The translations under genes and the position numbers were made by a program. A stretch of 64,000 bases of DNA. Origin: Larus michahellis. Lineage: Eukaryota > Chordata > Aves > Charadriiformes > Laridae. The notes under the pieces are model-generated. The model saw only the letters and a program-made list of their open reading frames with translations. It had not been told where the DNA came from and did not search any database. The stretch lies in contig NC_133914.1 of NCBI RefSeq assembly GCF_964199755.1, forward strand, positions 2,232,001-2,296,000, given 5' to 3'. Below, in pieces: positions 1 to 11,660 of the stretch (positions within the stretch are counted from its first letter, which is position 1; each line of letters opens with the position of its first letter).

Positions 1-3000
1 GAGCCGTGCTGCCACTGTCACCAACGCTTCCTGGAGCAAAATGTCCTTTTGCCATCAGAGGCAGCCTCTCCCCTGCAGCCCTTCTGCGCCGCTGACACCT
101 CCGCCCCCAGGCTCGGCAGCCCACGCTGCTGCAGGCACCGGTGTGGAAAAGCGCGGCGGTGAGGGGCCGCGGCGGGGGCCCCTCGGGCACAGCCTGCCGC
201 CGGCGCTCGGCCCCACGCACGCCCATCCTGGGGCGCATTGCCCCATGGCTGGCCGCAGGCTGATTTTATCTCAGGTGCCTTCAGCCTCTGCCGGGCAGGG
301 ATTTGCGGTTTCAGGGAGGGCTCGTGCTGGGGCTTGGGGTGTCAGAGCTGATCAGCTGAAAGAAGGCAACGAATGAATGACGGCAGCACAGCGGGGCTGG
401 CCAGAGACGTGGGGTCCTGCCTGTGCCCCCCCTTCTGCTGTCCCCTCCCGCTGCCCCCCCCGCCTGCTGGTGGGCATGGCCCCGGGAGCGGTGTCTGCCT
501 CTGCCCTGCCCTGCCATCGGCTCATCCTCTGCCCTGGGCTGGTCCCAGCTGCGTCCTCGTCACTGCCGGGCACTTGCCCCAGGAGGAGCTGCCTACGCTG
601 CGCCCGGCTCTGGGTGCCCACAGCTCCTCTCCCCCCCGAGCTGACCTGCGGAGGCAGATGAGGGACCCAAGTGTGGGAAATGGGGGAGCAGCCACCTCCA
701 AGCACCGGGCACGTGCGGCTGTCCCAGGCAGGAGACAGGGCACAGCCACAGACGAGGGGCTCAGCCGGACCCAAGCACCGTGCAACCCATCCCTACCCCA
801 GCACCATCCCTACCTCGCCTCCATCTCTACCTCTCCTCGGCGCCCGGTGTGTCCGGCCGCTGCTCACCGTCCGCTCCGAGCGCCAGCCTCCGGCTGCCGG
901 CGGCTCGCCGTGCTCAGCCCGTTTGCTAACATGCTGCTTTCACCGTTAGTTCCTCAAAACCAGTGCCGTTAATTGCTGTGACTCTCTGAAGAAGGTGATT
1001 GCAAAACACTTCCCTGAAGGCTGCGACCGCCTCGCTCGCTGCAGGAAGGAAAGCCCAGCGGCACGCACGCATCCAGCGGCGGGAGCAGCGCCCGGCCTCC
1101 CACCCTGCCTGCTCCAGCAGCCGGGACGTGGCACAGCCAGGACGTGGCACGGGCGGCTCCTTGCTGCGACTGCCCTGGGACCACGGGGCTGGGCAGGGGG
1201 ACAGGGCAGGGGGACACGGCTGGGGCATGTGGGACCCAGCCATGGCTGCCAGCGCAGCGTGATGCCGCCTGGGCACAGCTCACATCCCCCAGCCTGCGCC
1301 GGGGTCCTCGCCGGGCACTCTCCGTGGGGGGACTGGGCTCATCCCCCCATCCTCGTCCCTCTGAGCTTCATTCCTCTCCCAGGATACGCTCGCCAGCCCC
1401 CCGCCCGGTGCCCGGGGACAGCACCGCTGCCCCTGGCTGGGCTGTCTCCCAAAGCCTGGCCCAGGGAGAGAGCTGCCCTGCGAAGCCCCGTCTGACCCAA
1501 GTTGTCCGTGTTCACACCACATAGTCCAGCTTGGCCCAGCGTGAGGGGACCATGAGTCACCCCAAGGGCAACCCAAGACTCGACCTTCCCACTGGTACCT
1601 CCCCGTGCCAACCATTAACCCAGGTTTTTCCAGCAGCCCCTTGCCCAGGGCCCTGCCCCGGGGGGCTCCCTGCCGGGACGCAGGCAGCTCTGCCCACCCG
1701 TGCCAGGCTGGCACCGCAGCCCCGGCCGGGGAACCCCGTGTCCCGTGGGACGGGACTGGAGCATGGGGGTAAACAGGGGATTGCCCAACCCGCGCCGCAC
1801 TCGTAGCCTTCGCAACGGGGGCGGCTGTTGTGCAAACGGCTGTTTACTACGGGATTTGTAGCACGCGTTTCGCCTCCGGCGGCGCGTTAATCAGTGCTCA
1901 CGCAACCCAATGCTGCAAACAACCGTGGGGCCAGAGCAGCCCCCCCACCCCGCCGACATCCCCCAGGAGGCAGGGTGGCCACAGGGGAGCATCCCAGGGA
2001 ACACAAGCTCCCAGCATTGCTTCCCGCAGAGCCCGGCTGCCGGCCAGAGGGAGATGGCCCAGGGCTGCAGCTAGCCACCTCGCAGCCCCAACAGTCCGGG
2101 CAAAGGTTTTTTCCCCCAAACCTTCCCTGCCCAGGGCCTGGAGCGGGCCGGACTGGTCACCGGGGCTGTGTGGGGGCACAGCTCCCCGGGCTGGGGCACG
2201 GAGCCGATTCCCACAGCTGCTGGGCTGGGGTGGGGGAGCTGCCCTTGCACCATTTCCCTGAGGTGTAGCAACCCCCAGTATTTTGGGACGGAAGCGCGCA
2301 GCTTGCAGGCTGTTTACCAGCCGGAGCAGGAATATCCGCGGGTAGCCATGGCGACGTGGGCATCTCCGTGGGAACCGGAGGGCAGGCAGAGCTGCAAACA
2401 CCCAGCTGGACACAAACAAGTGGTTCCCTTCCCGCCCCCACCCACCACTGCGCCCTGACATGGTGGGACACCGTGTCCCGGTGCGCAGAGGGACCGAGCA
2501 TCCCACCCCAGCGCACCCTGCCCCAGGCTCAGCTCTCCCGTGCTCCCCAGGGAAAGGGTTTTTCCCCAAGGAGGCTCCAAGCCTCCCCCTGAGATCAGGG
2601 ATGGAGCAGATGTGCCCCCATGAACGTGCTCTCGGTTCCCCTTCGGCTCTGAGTCACTCTCGCAAACGCACAGATCCCACCCCGGGGATGGGACAGGGGG
2701 ACAAGAGGCAGGGTGCCGGAGTCCCAGCCAGCGCGGTGGAGGGGCTTTGGAGGGGCTGGGGCAGGAGAACACGGTGGGTGGGGGCTGTCCGGGCATGAGA
2801 GCGCTGGCTGGGTGACGGAGGGTCCCGCGGGATGAGGCTGTGGCAGTGCAGAGGGGTGACAGGGGGCCACGGCGTGGGCCAGAATGGGGAGCACGGTTTG
2901 GAGGGAGGGTGGGTGCTCACAGCCCGGATGAGGCACGTTTCGGGGTGAGTGGTGGGGCAGTGGGCGCCCAGCCCGTGGCGCAAGAGCCCCCCCCCGCCTG

Positions 3001-3465
3001 AGGCCACCCGACGAGTGGGAAGGTGGAAAGGGGAAGCAGCTGCGGGGCTTTTCCCGGATTGCAGCGCATGGGACAGGGACTGGTGGCACTGGGCAGCAGC
3101 CCGCCAGCACCGCCAGACCCCCCGGGCAGCGCTGGTTGCAACCCACAGGTAGCACTGGAGGTGACAGGTAGGGACAGACCCGCACCCTCCCTGGCACCGC
3201 AGCACGGACCCTCCTGCGCCCAGAGGCACCGCTGACCCTGCCACCACCTGGGGCAGAGCGGGCCCGTCACCGGGGGGGTGTGAAGCGGCTCCATTCCCTG
3301 CCGAGGCTCCCGCCAGGCTCTGAGCATGACACGGGGTGGGGGGTCAGCGGGACCCCCATGTGCCTGGCTGCTGCTGAGACACCCGCCGCTGCCACGGCAT
3401 CCCGGGGGCCAGGGGCCGCAGGGCTGGTGGAGCCCCCCTGACCAGCACCGCTCTCCCACCGCTCC
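1..3465. other. GC-rich non-coding background
   Basis: This stretch is strongly GC-rich, with many C- and G-runs and CpG-containing words. Open frames of 60-220 codons occur on both strands and overlap one another. They consist mostly of Pro, Ala, Gly, Arg and Ser, show no domain, and fit GC-rich DNA short of stop codons better than exons. A slightly more AT-rich patch lies around 910-1010 and another around 1840-1910. No repeat family or RNA gene was recognised. Undetected exons cannot be excluded because single exons are hard to see without homology. Confidence 0.6.
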
Positions 3466-3800
3466 CCACGTTAACTGCCGGGGGCTGTCAGCTGCCTCCA
3501 TTTCTCAGGCGCGTTATCAGCGCCTCTCATTTAATCCCTGCCGGGCGGATCATTGCTATTAAGCACAATAAAGTACGTTACCGGCTTGTATCAGCTCAGC
3601 TGTCAGCAAGAACCGGCCTCCCTAAAGAGATTTTCCTTTTCTTCTTTTCATTCCCTAAAAAAAATAAAATATTGTCAGTCATGTAAGATGCAAGATCTGA
3701 GCGTAAAACCTGCTGCAGTCTCTAATGGATGAGGAGAGCTGTTTAATTGCTGCCCAACACGATTAATTCAAACAAACCACCTTGGTCAGCTGTCGGCAAT
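3466..3800. promoter_or_regulatory. Candidate conserved non-coding element (AT island)
   Basis: Base composition changes sharply from GC-rich flanks to an AT-rich, non-repetitive block with several TAAT/ATTA cores (3530-3575 and 3740-3775). It contains the word GCTGTCAGCTGC (3484-3495) and CAGCTGTCA (3597-3605), in which an E-box CAGCTG overlaps the TALE (MEIS/PKNOX) half-site TGTCA. CAGCTGTCG lies near 3787. The grouping of homeodomain, TALE and E-box words in unique sequence resembles developmental enhancers. Regulatory function and conservation are inferred. An unremarkable AT-rich patch is the alternative. Confidence 0.4.
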
Positions 3801-4060
3801 GGGGAGGAAGCAGAGGGCTCCTGGCCCCGCCGCGCTGCAGGAGACCCTCGGCTGGGGATGGTAGCACAGGGGGACAAGAGGGGACATCGGGAGCCCAGCA
3901 CGGAGCCACCCTGGGGAGGGCAGCCTGGCCGGGACTCTCCTGTGTCCACAGCCTCCGGTCATCCAGTCCCTGGCACCAGGGATGGCACCCGGGATGCCCA
4001 CAGTGCTCATCCCCACCACGTGCCACCGCCGCTGCCCAGCTCCCCCCCAGCACCGCGGCT
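3801..4060. other. GC-rich spacer
   Basis: Unique GC-rich sequence between two AT islands. No gene, repeat or regulatory word stands out. Confidence 0.5.
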
Positions 4061-4170
4061 GCACATTGGAGAGAATTGATTACAGGGGGCTGAGAGCCTG
4101 ACCTTGAACACGGCTCCTGACACATTACCGTAATTAATGAGGCAGGAGGATTAATTTTCTGCGTTGCAGG
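4061..4170. promoter_or_regulatory. Candidate small conserved non-coding element
   Basis: A short AT-rich island with three closely spaced homeodomain-type cores: ATTGATTA near 4075, GTAATTAATGA near 4131 and GGATTAATTT near 4150. It is unique sequence flanked by GC-rich DNA. Enhancer function is inferred from composition and motif content only. Confidence 0.35.
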
Positions 4171-4685
4171 GATCTGGGGAGTCCCTGGTGGGCACGGAGA
4201 GGGGGAGGACGGGGTGAGAGGGGCTGCCTGCCATCATTCATCTCTAATCTGCAAGACGCCAAAAGGACGCAGCTCCAGCATGGGAGAACCGTCCTTCGGG
4301 TGGATGGGCGAGAGGGAGAGAGACCTGCCCTGGGACCACATAAAACTTGCATGTCCCTAAATTATCGTCTGCGTCGCCCAGGTCCCTGCAGCAGAGGAAG
4401 CTCCCTGTGCCCAATGGCTGAGCCCCGTGCCAGCCCCTCTCCCCCCCGGCACTCCTGGAAATTCCCACTCCTTTTTGCTGAGAAGCTCCGGAGCTCAGGT
4501 GTGCAGATCGTCTTCTCCCTCTGCCATTGCTGAAAAGAAATTTCCCTTCGACGCCGCCCCTCATCAAACCAGCCGGGCAGGGGGATTTTTGTGCCTCCCC
4601 CCCCCACCCCCGCCTGCAGCGCCAAGCGGCACGTTTGATCCCAGCTGCCAGGGCTGCACGGCCGACTCCTGACACTTCCCGGCAA
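4171..4685. other. GC-rich spacer with weak AT patches
   Basis: Mixed sequence with a small AT patch near 4345-4372. The C-rich run near 4598-4612 is low complexity. No gene was recognised. Confidence 0.45.
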
Positions 4686-4830
4686 TCAGGCTGCGAGCAC
4701 AGCACTATTATTTTTCTGCTCTAATAAACACCCCTGACAATAATAGAAAAAATCAGCTTTTATCGGGAGAAAGATATATCTGGAGATTATTTACTCAGAG
4801 TCAATAGTTGCAAGCGGAGGCTGTTAGCCC
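4686..4830. promoter_or_regulatory. Candidate conserved non-coding element
   Basis: An AT-rich island containing CTAATAAA (4721-4728), AATAATAG near 4738 and the palindrome AGATATATCT (4772-4781). It is unique sequence with sharp GC-rich borders. Function is inferred. Confidence 0.35.
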
Positions 4831-5084
4831 CGGCAGCCGCTCGCTGTCGGAGCAGCTGGACCATTGCACGGAAACGGGGCAAAACCCTCCCAACAGATCC
4901 ACCGCTGTATAAATGCACCATCCTGGCTGCGCTCTGCGGGAGGACCCCCAGCATCCCCCACCCGCTTTACCCTGGGATGAGCTGCAAGGTGCTGCCCCGG
5001 GGCCGGACCCCTGCGTCGCTTCGGGTGCCGGAGCACCGGGGGTGGGAGCAGCCGGGGCTGGAGCCCGGCTCGGAGCCGGCCGCC
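4831..5084. other. GC-rich spacer
   Basis: GC-rich unique sequence separating two AT islands. Nothing distinct was seen. Confidence 0.45.
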
Positions 5085-5310
5085 TCTCATCAGCCAAACG
5101 CTCAGGTCTGCAAGAGCGAGAAGTTCATGGTCAATTGAGCTGCAGCTAATGACAAAGGGCAATTAAATGACTGCTTCTCGAGGGCTATAAACATCACCAA
5201 TTTAAATCCAGTGACACACGGAAATAGGAATCCAACCAAGCAGCCTCCAAAAGTACTTTATTCCCCATTATTTTCATTACCTGGCTTGTAATTTGATTTG
5301 TCCCTCTCCT
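5085..5310. promoter_or_regulatory. Candidate conserved non-coding element
   Basis: An AT-rich block with GTCAATTGAG (5129-5138), GCTAATGAC near 5145, CAATTAAATGAC (5160-5171), an AT-rich word near 5200 and GTAATTTGAT (5288-5297). The density of ATTA/AATT cores in unique sequence, with GC-rich DNA on both sides, is typical of vertebrate CNEs. This is inferred and not tested by alignment. Confidence 0.4.
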
Positions 5311-6379
5311 GCTGCTGGCTTTTTCCACAGCCAGGAGGAGCGACAAATGAAACACCCTCAAACTCGTGAACCCCGACGGCATCCACATGGGTGAGGGGTG
5401 ACACAGCTCCTCCCGCTCCCAAGAAGTGGCACATTTGTGCCCTGTGAGAGGGGACCGAGGGGTCGGGGCGCCCGGACTGTCCGTGCTGGGGAACCCCTGG
5501 CACCGCGGCACCCCGTGCAGCCTGGCGCACGTCACCGTGGCTAAGTGCTCCGGGCATGGGGACAGGGCCCGGAGGTACAGAGCAGGCAGGGACACCCCCT
5601 CCCTGCTGCAGGGCAGGTTTTATCCTAGGAGCAGCGTGCCAGGGACGTCACCTCCACTACTGTTGTCACACGCCCAGGCTGGCTTGTTTTCTACAAATTC
5701 CAATTAACTTCACTAGGCTTTTCTGACAAGACGGATTAAGGTCTTTCCCCTTCAATCCACTCTGCTGCTAGTCTGCAGCAGAGGAAGTCGGAGGCGATGC
5801 CGGGCCAGTCTCCCCGCAGACCTCTCTTCCCTCTCCCCTTGGCATGCTTCCTTCTGCCTGTTTTCCCAGGGGGCTCAGCTCAGGGTGGTGGCCCCGAGGA
5901 GTCAGCAACCTGGGGGCTCTGCCACCACTCCCCGCTCTGGGCTGCTGGCCGGAGCTGTGTCCCCAGGCTCAGGAAGGGCAGCTCTCTGGGGACACATCTG
6001 CGGTGCCGGGGGGGGGCGGTCCCACAGGTCTTTGTGCTGCCCTGAGCAGCTGAAGCAACTCTGGGGATGCTCCGTGCACCTGCAATGGTCCTGCTGCAAA
6101 CTGGAGCCTGCTCAGCTGAGCCTGGGAAGCACCTCCGAGGCTGACGCCGTGCTTTCCAGCCGCTGCTCTGCCCAGGGACACGCTGCCGCAGCCGGGAGAG
6201 CTCAGGACCCCAGGGCCGGCACCGCCATCAGCATCATCCGCTGCCGAGTGTTCCTGTGCACCCTGCGCCGTGCTGGCGTCCTCCCCCCGGTATCTGCAAT
6301 TTCCTTGAAAGCTGTCAGGCTTCCCTGGGGCACCTTTGCGAAGGAAGAGAAGAGAAAACAACCAGGTCTGCATTTATTG
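5311..6379. other. GC-rich non-coding background
   Basis: Unique GC-rich sequence with a small AT patch near 5690-5760. The overlapping open frames on both strands show no domain or credible splice structure. No repeat was recognised. Confidence 0.5.
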
Positions 6380-6690
6380 CACTAGAAATTAATCCCCCCC
6401 TCCGTATTTAAAGGTATCAGTGAATGAGGCCAAGTTGTTAAGTGACAAAAGAAAAATGATTCTTGCCTTCCAGGGTTATTAAAATCATGTTCTACAATTT
6501 TAGCAGCCACAAGGAAGCCCAGATAATGACAGATGATGATAATACATCTCCAGCACAGCCTGGTCTGTAATGATACTGCCCATATCTCTTGTATTACCAC
6601 CAATTACTCAGCGTATAAGTATAATGAAAATGTACATCCATTCTGGGGAACTGCATTTGCTGCCTCTGAATCCAATTTCTCCCCCTCCCA
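6380..6690. promoter_or_regulatory. Candidate conserved non-coding element
   Basis: A 310-bp AT-rich island with GAAATTAAT near 6386, TTATTAAAATCATG (6476-6489), clustered GAT repeats at 6524-6542 and ACCAATTACTCA (6598-6609). It begins and ends abruptly against GC-rich DNA and has no transposon similarity that I recognise. Enhancer function is inferred. Confidence 0.4.
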
Positions 6691-7329
6691 GCCGCTGAAG
6701 GAGGCGGCTGCAGCTCGCTGCTGGCCGGACTCGCCACCTCTGTGCCCGGCTCTTCTCCGGGCCAGTGCTGGCCCTGCAGGGAGCTGTGCCTGCGCTGGGC
6801 ACCGGGTCCCCCTCGCCTCGGCCACGTGCCGCAGTGAGGACAGGAGCACCTGCAGGATGGCCTGTCCAGGAGGACGCGCTCTGCACAGGTAGGATGGGCG
6901 GGAGATGCTTTGAAACGCAAATTGCAGGAAGAACCCGCAAAGATACAAAGGAACATGAATCCTCTCTCCTGGACAGGAGGGGGTTAGCATCTAGCCCAGC
7001 TGGGGCTGGGGAGGGGACGGCCCCCACCGAGCTCCCGACGGCTTCCTCTGCTGCCAAAACCCACTTTGAAAGTCCCCATCCCAGTGCTGAGACAGCGTCA
7101 CCCTCCTCAGCCCAGCGTCACCCGCGCCCCAGCCTGGAGGCAGAGCTGCCTTCAGACCCCACTGTCACCTTCGGCCAGCCGTAGGTGGCAGGTCACACAT
7201 ACACCCACGTTCCCCCGTGGCCGTGTGTTAGGGAAAATGCACCCTCGAAGTTTTCCAGCGTCGTTCCTGGCCGGGCAGGCTGCTCCTGCGCCTGTGGGCT
7301 GCGCGCTGGGGGTGGGCGCATCCCACAGC
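6691..7329. other. GC-rich non-coding background
   Basis: GC-rich unique sequence with no recognisable gene. Open frames overlap on both strands. Confidence 0.5.
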
Positions 7330-7605
7330 GGCACTTAATCCTGTTAAAGCAGAGTGGAAATTGCTCAGCGAAAGGTGGCCCTTTGATTACCCGCTGGATC
7401 CACTCCCGCTGCAGCACCTGGAAGCTCAGAGAAGGCTCTCTCTGTGTAAGATTAATATAGATATATATTTCATCTGGATTCTATTATCTTTCACTTTGTT
7501 CAGGTCAAAAAGCGGGAGACAACATCTTTTAAGATGAAAACATAATCTTTTGGAAAATCGAAAGTATAGCTCATTGTTTGGGTAGCAGTACGTGCGTGCG
7601 CTCAC
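7330..7605. promoter_or_regulatory. Candidate conserved non-coding element
   Basis: AT-rich unique sequence with ACTTAATCCTGTTAAAG (7333-7349), a TATAGATATATAT run near 7454-7468 and a long AT-rich stretch to about 7585. It is bordered downstream by the CpG-dense stretch at 7600-7720. Function is inferred. Confidence 0.35.
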
Positions 7606-7830
7606 CGCCAGTGCCTCCAGCCCGGGCGCACCGCGGCTCCCGAGACCCTCAGCCCACGCGTGGGGGCGGCCGCACGCGGGTCCCGGGGGTAACGCAGCAT
7701 CTCCTGCCAACGGAGAGGAGCTGGCGGCGGAAAAAGCTCCTGAAAAGCTTTGTGTGTGTGCGCAGGCGGCACTGGGCAGCCTCAGCGGAGCCCCACGGGG
7801 AGCCCTGCCTGTCCCGACACCCACCTCGGT
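7606..7830. other. CpG-dense GC-rich stretch
   Basis: CpG dinucleotides are frequent here, with many CGCG- and CCGCGG-type words between 7610 and 7720, unlike the CpG-poor AT islands around it. It may be a small CpG island. No transcription start, TATA box or gene could be tied to it. Confidence 0.3.
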
Positions 7831-7964
7831 GACGGTGAGCACGGGCTACACCCACAAGGAGGAAAACCCCACTACGACGACGCTGGGTCCCCCCCGTAGA
7901 TATTTTCCCTTAGAGCAGAGCTGCAAAGCCAGGCAGCTCTTTAAAACAGGTCTCCAGAGAGCAG
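7831..7964. other. Mixed-composition spacer
   Basis: Short unique spacer with no identifiable feature. Confidence 0.4.
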
Positions 7965-8258
7965 AACTTGCCTCATTACTTCTTAAACCAAATGCCTTTA
8001 TTTTTTCATAACTTTGTGTAATATATATGTGTGTGTTTAATCCATAATTAACAGCCCCGCCATGCTCTAAGCTACTCTATTGCAGAACGCCCGTTACCTC
8101 CTCCGAGCAGATCGCATTTCGTAGCACCATTTTAAATGAGTTATTAAAGAACGTAGGTGCATCTATTAATTATTTCATAAATATTAACAAGCCCTTAATG
8201 GCTGGAATCCTGGAATAACGTGTTCCCAGGGAGTTAATTTTTAAAAAGGTTGTTAACC
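7965..8258. promoter_or_regulatory. Candidate conserved non-coding element
   Basis: A 290-bp AT-rich island. It carries a TATATATGTGTGTG run near 8020, CATAATTAACAG near 8043, GAGTTATTAAAG near 8138, CTATTAATTATTTC (8162-8175), ATTAACAAG near 8183 and AGTTAATTTTTAAAAAGG (8232-8249). ATTA density is very high and it ends just before a G-homopolymer. Enhancer function is inferred. Confidence 0.4.
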
Positions 8259-8275
8259 ACACTGACCACCGGGCT

Positions 8276-8320
8276 GGGGGGGGGGGCTGGCAGGACAGCT
8301 AGCTGGGGGGGGGGGGGGGG
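8276..8320. repeat. Paired poly-G tracts
   Basis: A run of 11 G (8276-8286) and a run of 16 G (8305-8320) are separated by 18 mixed bases, with another GGGG at 8324. This is low-complexity sequence able to form G-quadruplexes. Run lengths in an assembly may be inaccurate because homopolymers are hard to sequence. Confidence 0.9.
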
Positions 8321-9335
8321 ACTGGGGCAATTAGGAGCAGGGCCAGCACTTGCCAGGGAGCATGTGCCCAGCTGGGCCAGTGCCCGCTGCCACACTCAGG
8401 TCCCTCAGCAGAATCCCCACCTGGATGTAACCGGTGCGATGCCCAACAGCCGCTCGGACACACGCACGGAGCTGTGAGCTGGGACCAGGCAATTACTGAA
8501 CAAGCTTATCTCAAATGAAACCGCCATCTCTGGGCATTGCCGGGGGCAAATCCTGCTGCCGTCACCCACGTTACCCCGAGGAGAGCGGGTGGTGGGGATA
8601 CAGAGTGAATCCATACCCGCGCCCGAGCATTGAGACTCCCCATTCACAGCTACCGGCCAAAACAAACCACCAGAACAGGGCACTGACCTGGAGGGAGGGA
8701 AACCCCGAAATGAACTGTTACTGTCTGCCCTCGTCCTCTTGCAAGTCAGATCTAACCCGAGGATGCAGCTGGCATCACCTGGGACACGCCGATGCTTCGG
8801 GTGGGCTGCAGCTCCCGCGAGCACAAAGCCAGGTGCAGGGCAGCCCCTCCAGGCAGCCCAGCACAAGGGCAGCCCCTTCACAGCTCCTTAAATCACCCCA
8901 GGCCCGTTCTCTCTCGTTAACCAGCCCGGCTGCAGCAGCGAGCAGAGTTATGGAATAATTATCTCCCATTAGCAGCACTCCCAGCAGCTGGTAATGCCGG
9001 CAGTATATCTGCCGGCTCCCTGGGGCCTATTTAGTCTGTGCTTTTCCTTTCATGGAGATATACGGAGATGCTGCTAGTAAGTGCGGGAGAAGTTACGGCC
9101 TTGAACCGTGCACAGCTGAACCGTGGAGAAACGGCTGGACCTCGGGGCTGCGCTCCCAGGGCGGGGTGCGGAGAGAGGGACCCCAAACCACGGATTTATG
9201 AACCCCCCTCTGCAGCACAGAGCCCAGCCCGAGCCGCCCGTGAGCCATGGCTGGGGCTGCAGGGCCAGTGTCCCATCCGAGGGGACACCTCGGGCGGGGC
9301 TGCCAACGGGGCTGGAGAAGTGGTGATGCCTTTGG
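8321..9335. other. Mixed-composition non-coding sequence
   Basis: Mostly GC-rich unique sequence with two AT patches: 8490-8520, and 8915-9060, which contains GGAATAATTATCTCC (8951-8965). The overlapping open frames show no domain. No gene or repeat was recognised. Confidence 0.45.
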
Positions 9336-9505
9336 AAACCCGGGATGACACTGATTCATTGGCAATTAAAGCTCTTTCCGGCCTTTCCTTATTGGCATTT
9401 TGGCATTTGATTCTTCATGAGTTACTGCACCTTCTTCCCCAGGAGAAATTTATCACTATGAATTTTGCAAATCCCAGGAGAACATAATTATCTCCTCACA
9501 TAAAG
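9336..9505. promoter_or_regulatory. Candidate conserved non-coding element
   Basis: An AT-rich island with a GGCAATTAAAG word near 9360, two closely spaced TTGGCATTT words near 9392-9408, TTATCACTATGAATTTTGCA (9449-9468) and ACATAATTATCTCC (9482-9495). That last word nearly matches GAATAATTATCTCC near 8953, about 530 bp upstream, so the two islands may share a binding-site type. Function is inferred. Confidence 0.4.
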
Positions 9506-9934
9506 CAGGGGACATGAATCGCAGCTCCCATCCGCGGGGGAGGTGCGTGGTGGCTCCAGCTCCAGGCAGGGGGTTTCCAGCCAGGGACCCCCGGTGAATC
9601 CCCCCGGGATGGGGCTTTTGGAAGTGAGAAACGCAGAGTCAAACCTATGGGGTTTGGCACATTTTTTCATTCCACCCTGCAAATTGTCTTTTGCCGCGGG
9701 AAGACGTCCTGGAGAGAGCAGGAGTCCCCTGGAGCATCGCCCTGGGGTGCAGGTCTGGCAGCATCCCTGCCCCGGCGCTGGAGCGAGGGATGCTCCGGCA
9801 CCGTCTCTCGCGCAGCTGCTCCTGGATCTGCTCCTGGATCCTGTACCTGGGGCTGCTTCATCTCCGACCGGCGTTTTATCGCCGCAATCAGGCAGTAGCA
9901 GCCTTGGCCCGGCAGCACACCCCGGGAGCGGCTC
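9506..9934. other. GC-rich spacer
   Basis: GC-rich unique sequence. A 12-bp direct duplication, GCTCCTGGATC followed by T or C, lies near 9819-9842. No gene was recognised. Confidence 0.45.
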
Positions 9935-10275
9935 CGGCATGAATATTGATGGGGCAGCTGGATGCGGGGGGAAGACACACACTAATTTAATCAGGGTGAC
10001 AGGAGCGGGGCTCCCTGGAGGCGCCGCGCTGCCGTTTCCTGACATTAATGTTACTTTGTGTCACAAGGCATTTTTTAATGTAGCTTGCCAGTAAAATAAT
10101 CAGCCTTCTCTGGGGGTAAAGAGGAATTTGTTTCTCATCTATTATGATACAGACGTCGCTCCTCAGCTGTCATTAGCGCACAAGAGGAAAGCCAGGGCGA
10201 CACGTCTGGTATTTTTAGAAGTATGACATGGATGAGAAACATATTCTTGCCTTTCAAAGGCAACGAACAACCTCT
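9935..10275. promoter_or_regulatory. Candidate conserved non-coding element pair
   Basis: Two AT-rich segments (9938-9996 and 10038-10265) surround a short GC bridge. Visible words are GAATATTGATGG near 9951, CTAATTTAATCAGG near 9983, GACATTAATGTTAC (10040-10053), TTTTTTAATGTAGC near 10070 and CAGCTGTCATTAGCGC (10164-10179). The last combines an E-box, a TALE half-site and an ATTA core in 13 bp. Enhancer function is inferred from this grouping. Confidence 0.4.
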
Positions 10276-11440
10276 GTCATGCGACGTCCCTCGGGGCACG
10301 CTGGGCAACGGGTGCTGCAGAGCCCGCCCAGCCCCACACGGTGCGTGGGGCTCTGTCCCCGGCTCTTCCCTGGGCGAGCGGGGCTGATCCCCGGCCAAAG
10401 AGCTCAGTGCCGGGAGCGGAGCAGGGTCTGGGGGGTCCTGGGACCAGGGCTGAGGCAGGAACATCGCTGCCTGGGGATGCCCGTGGCCCCAGAGTTGTCG
10501 CTTGGTGGGTCAGAGCCCTGCGTGACCCCAGCACCGATGAGCCCAGGGATGTGGGGGAGCCCTGGCCAGCTCTAATTGCAAAGCCCCTCCTCAACAACTG
10601 CAGTAATTGGAGTTCGTGGATTGGTTTGTGTTCATAAGATGAAGGCATGCAGACAGCCTGGTGGGAGCCGGGTCCTTGTCCGAGCCTATGAGAAGGTGCT
10701 GGGCGCCCAAGAAGGGCACGATGAAACATCGAGCCCCTCACCCCCAGTACGGCCGTAGACATCCTCACCGGGATGGGACACGGGGGACAGGGTCAGTGCT
10801 CGGGATGGACGGGGACTGGCTGCCGTGTTTGCCAGCAGGACAGGGACAAGCAGCTCAAAGGACGAGATGTCACATTTTAGCCCCATCCCCTGCCCTCTGT
10901 GCCGAGAGCGGGCCCTGGGCTCCCTCCCCCGGGAAAAGTGAGCTGCTGGTGTCCAGACACACCAGGGATGCGGCACCAGGGAAGGTGCAGGGACAAACAG
11001 CTCCTTGCTCAGCACTGCCGAGTGACACCCCAACCGATAAACGTCACCGTGAAACACAGCCTGAGCTGCTGCGGCTGCTCCAGTGGGCAGGGGGTGACAC
11101 CGGGGAAGCTCTCTGGGGACACCCAGCCATGCAGGGCCAGCCCCCACCAGGGACACGGGGACAAGGCTGTAGGTCTGGAGGTCCCTGAGCCCAGGCCCCT
11201 GTTTCACACCCCCATTTCACTCCCCCAGGAGCTGGGTGACCTGCAGAGGGCACGACGGGAGCCCTGGCAGGGACATCTCGGACCAGAGAGGACGCAGCTC
11301 CTGGCAGCACCTCGGTGTACCGGGACCCTCCTGCCAGTCCCAGAGTCTGACATGTGCCAGGGCACTGGGCTGGGGGGGGAAGAGTTCAAAGCACCCCCAG
11401 ACGTAGTGAGTTTGGAAGCTGTCTGCCTGTTCTGCTCCTG
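10276..11440. other. GC-rich non-coding background
   Basis: Unique GC-rich sequence with a small AT patch near 10573-10640. Open frames up to 180 codons overlap on both strands without recognisable protein features. Confidence 0.5.
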
Positions 11441-11660
11441 ACCAGAGATCTGAGGCAGTCTATCAATTTATTTAGTGAGCTTTGCACCTCACCTTCAAAG
11501 CCTCTTGACTCCGCGGTGAGCAGCCCCGCTCAATTCTGCTCATGCATCTTTCATCTCAAGTGAAAAATGAAGGGTTAGGTTTCTTTTTTTTTTTTCTTCT
11601 TCTTTTCACTGTTTGGTTTCCAAGACTGAGATAACAAAATCAAATCTCCTCCTCAAGCCA
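11441..11660. other. AT-leaning segment with T/C-rich tract
   Basis: AT-leaning unique sequence followed by a T-run of 12 (11584-11595) that continues as a CTTCTTCTTTTC pyrimidine tract. No clear splice acceptor follows. It may be part of a weak CNE, or simply low complexity. Confidence 0.35.
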
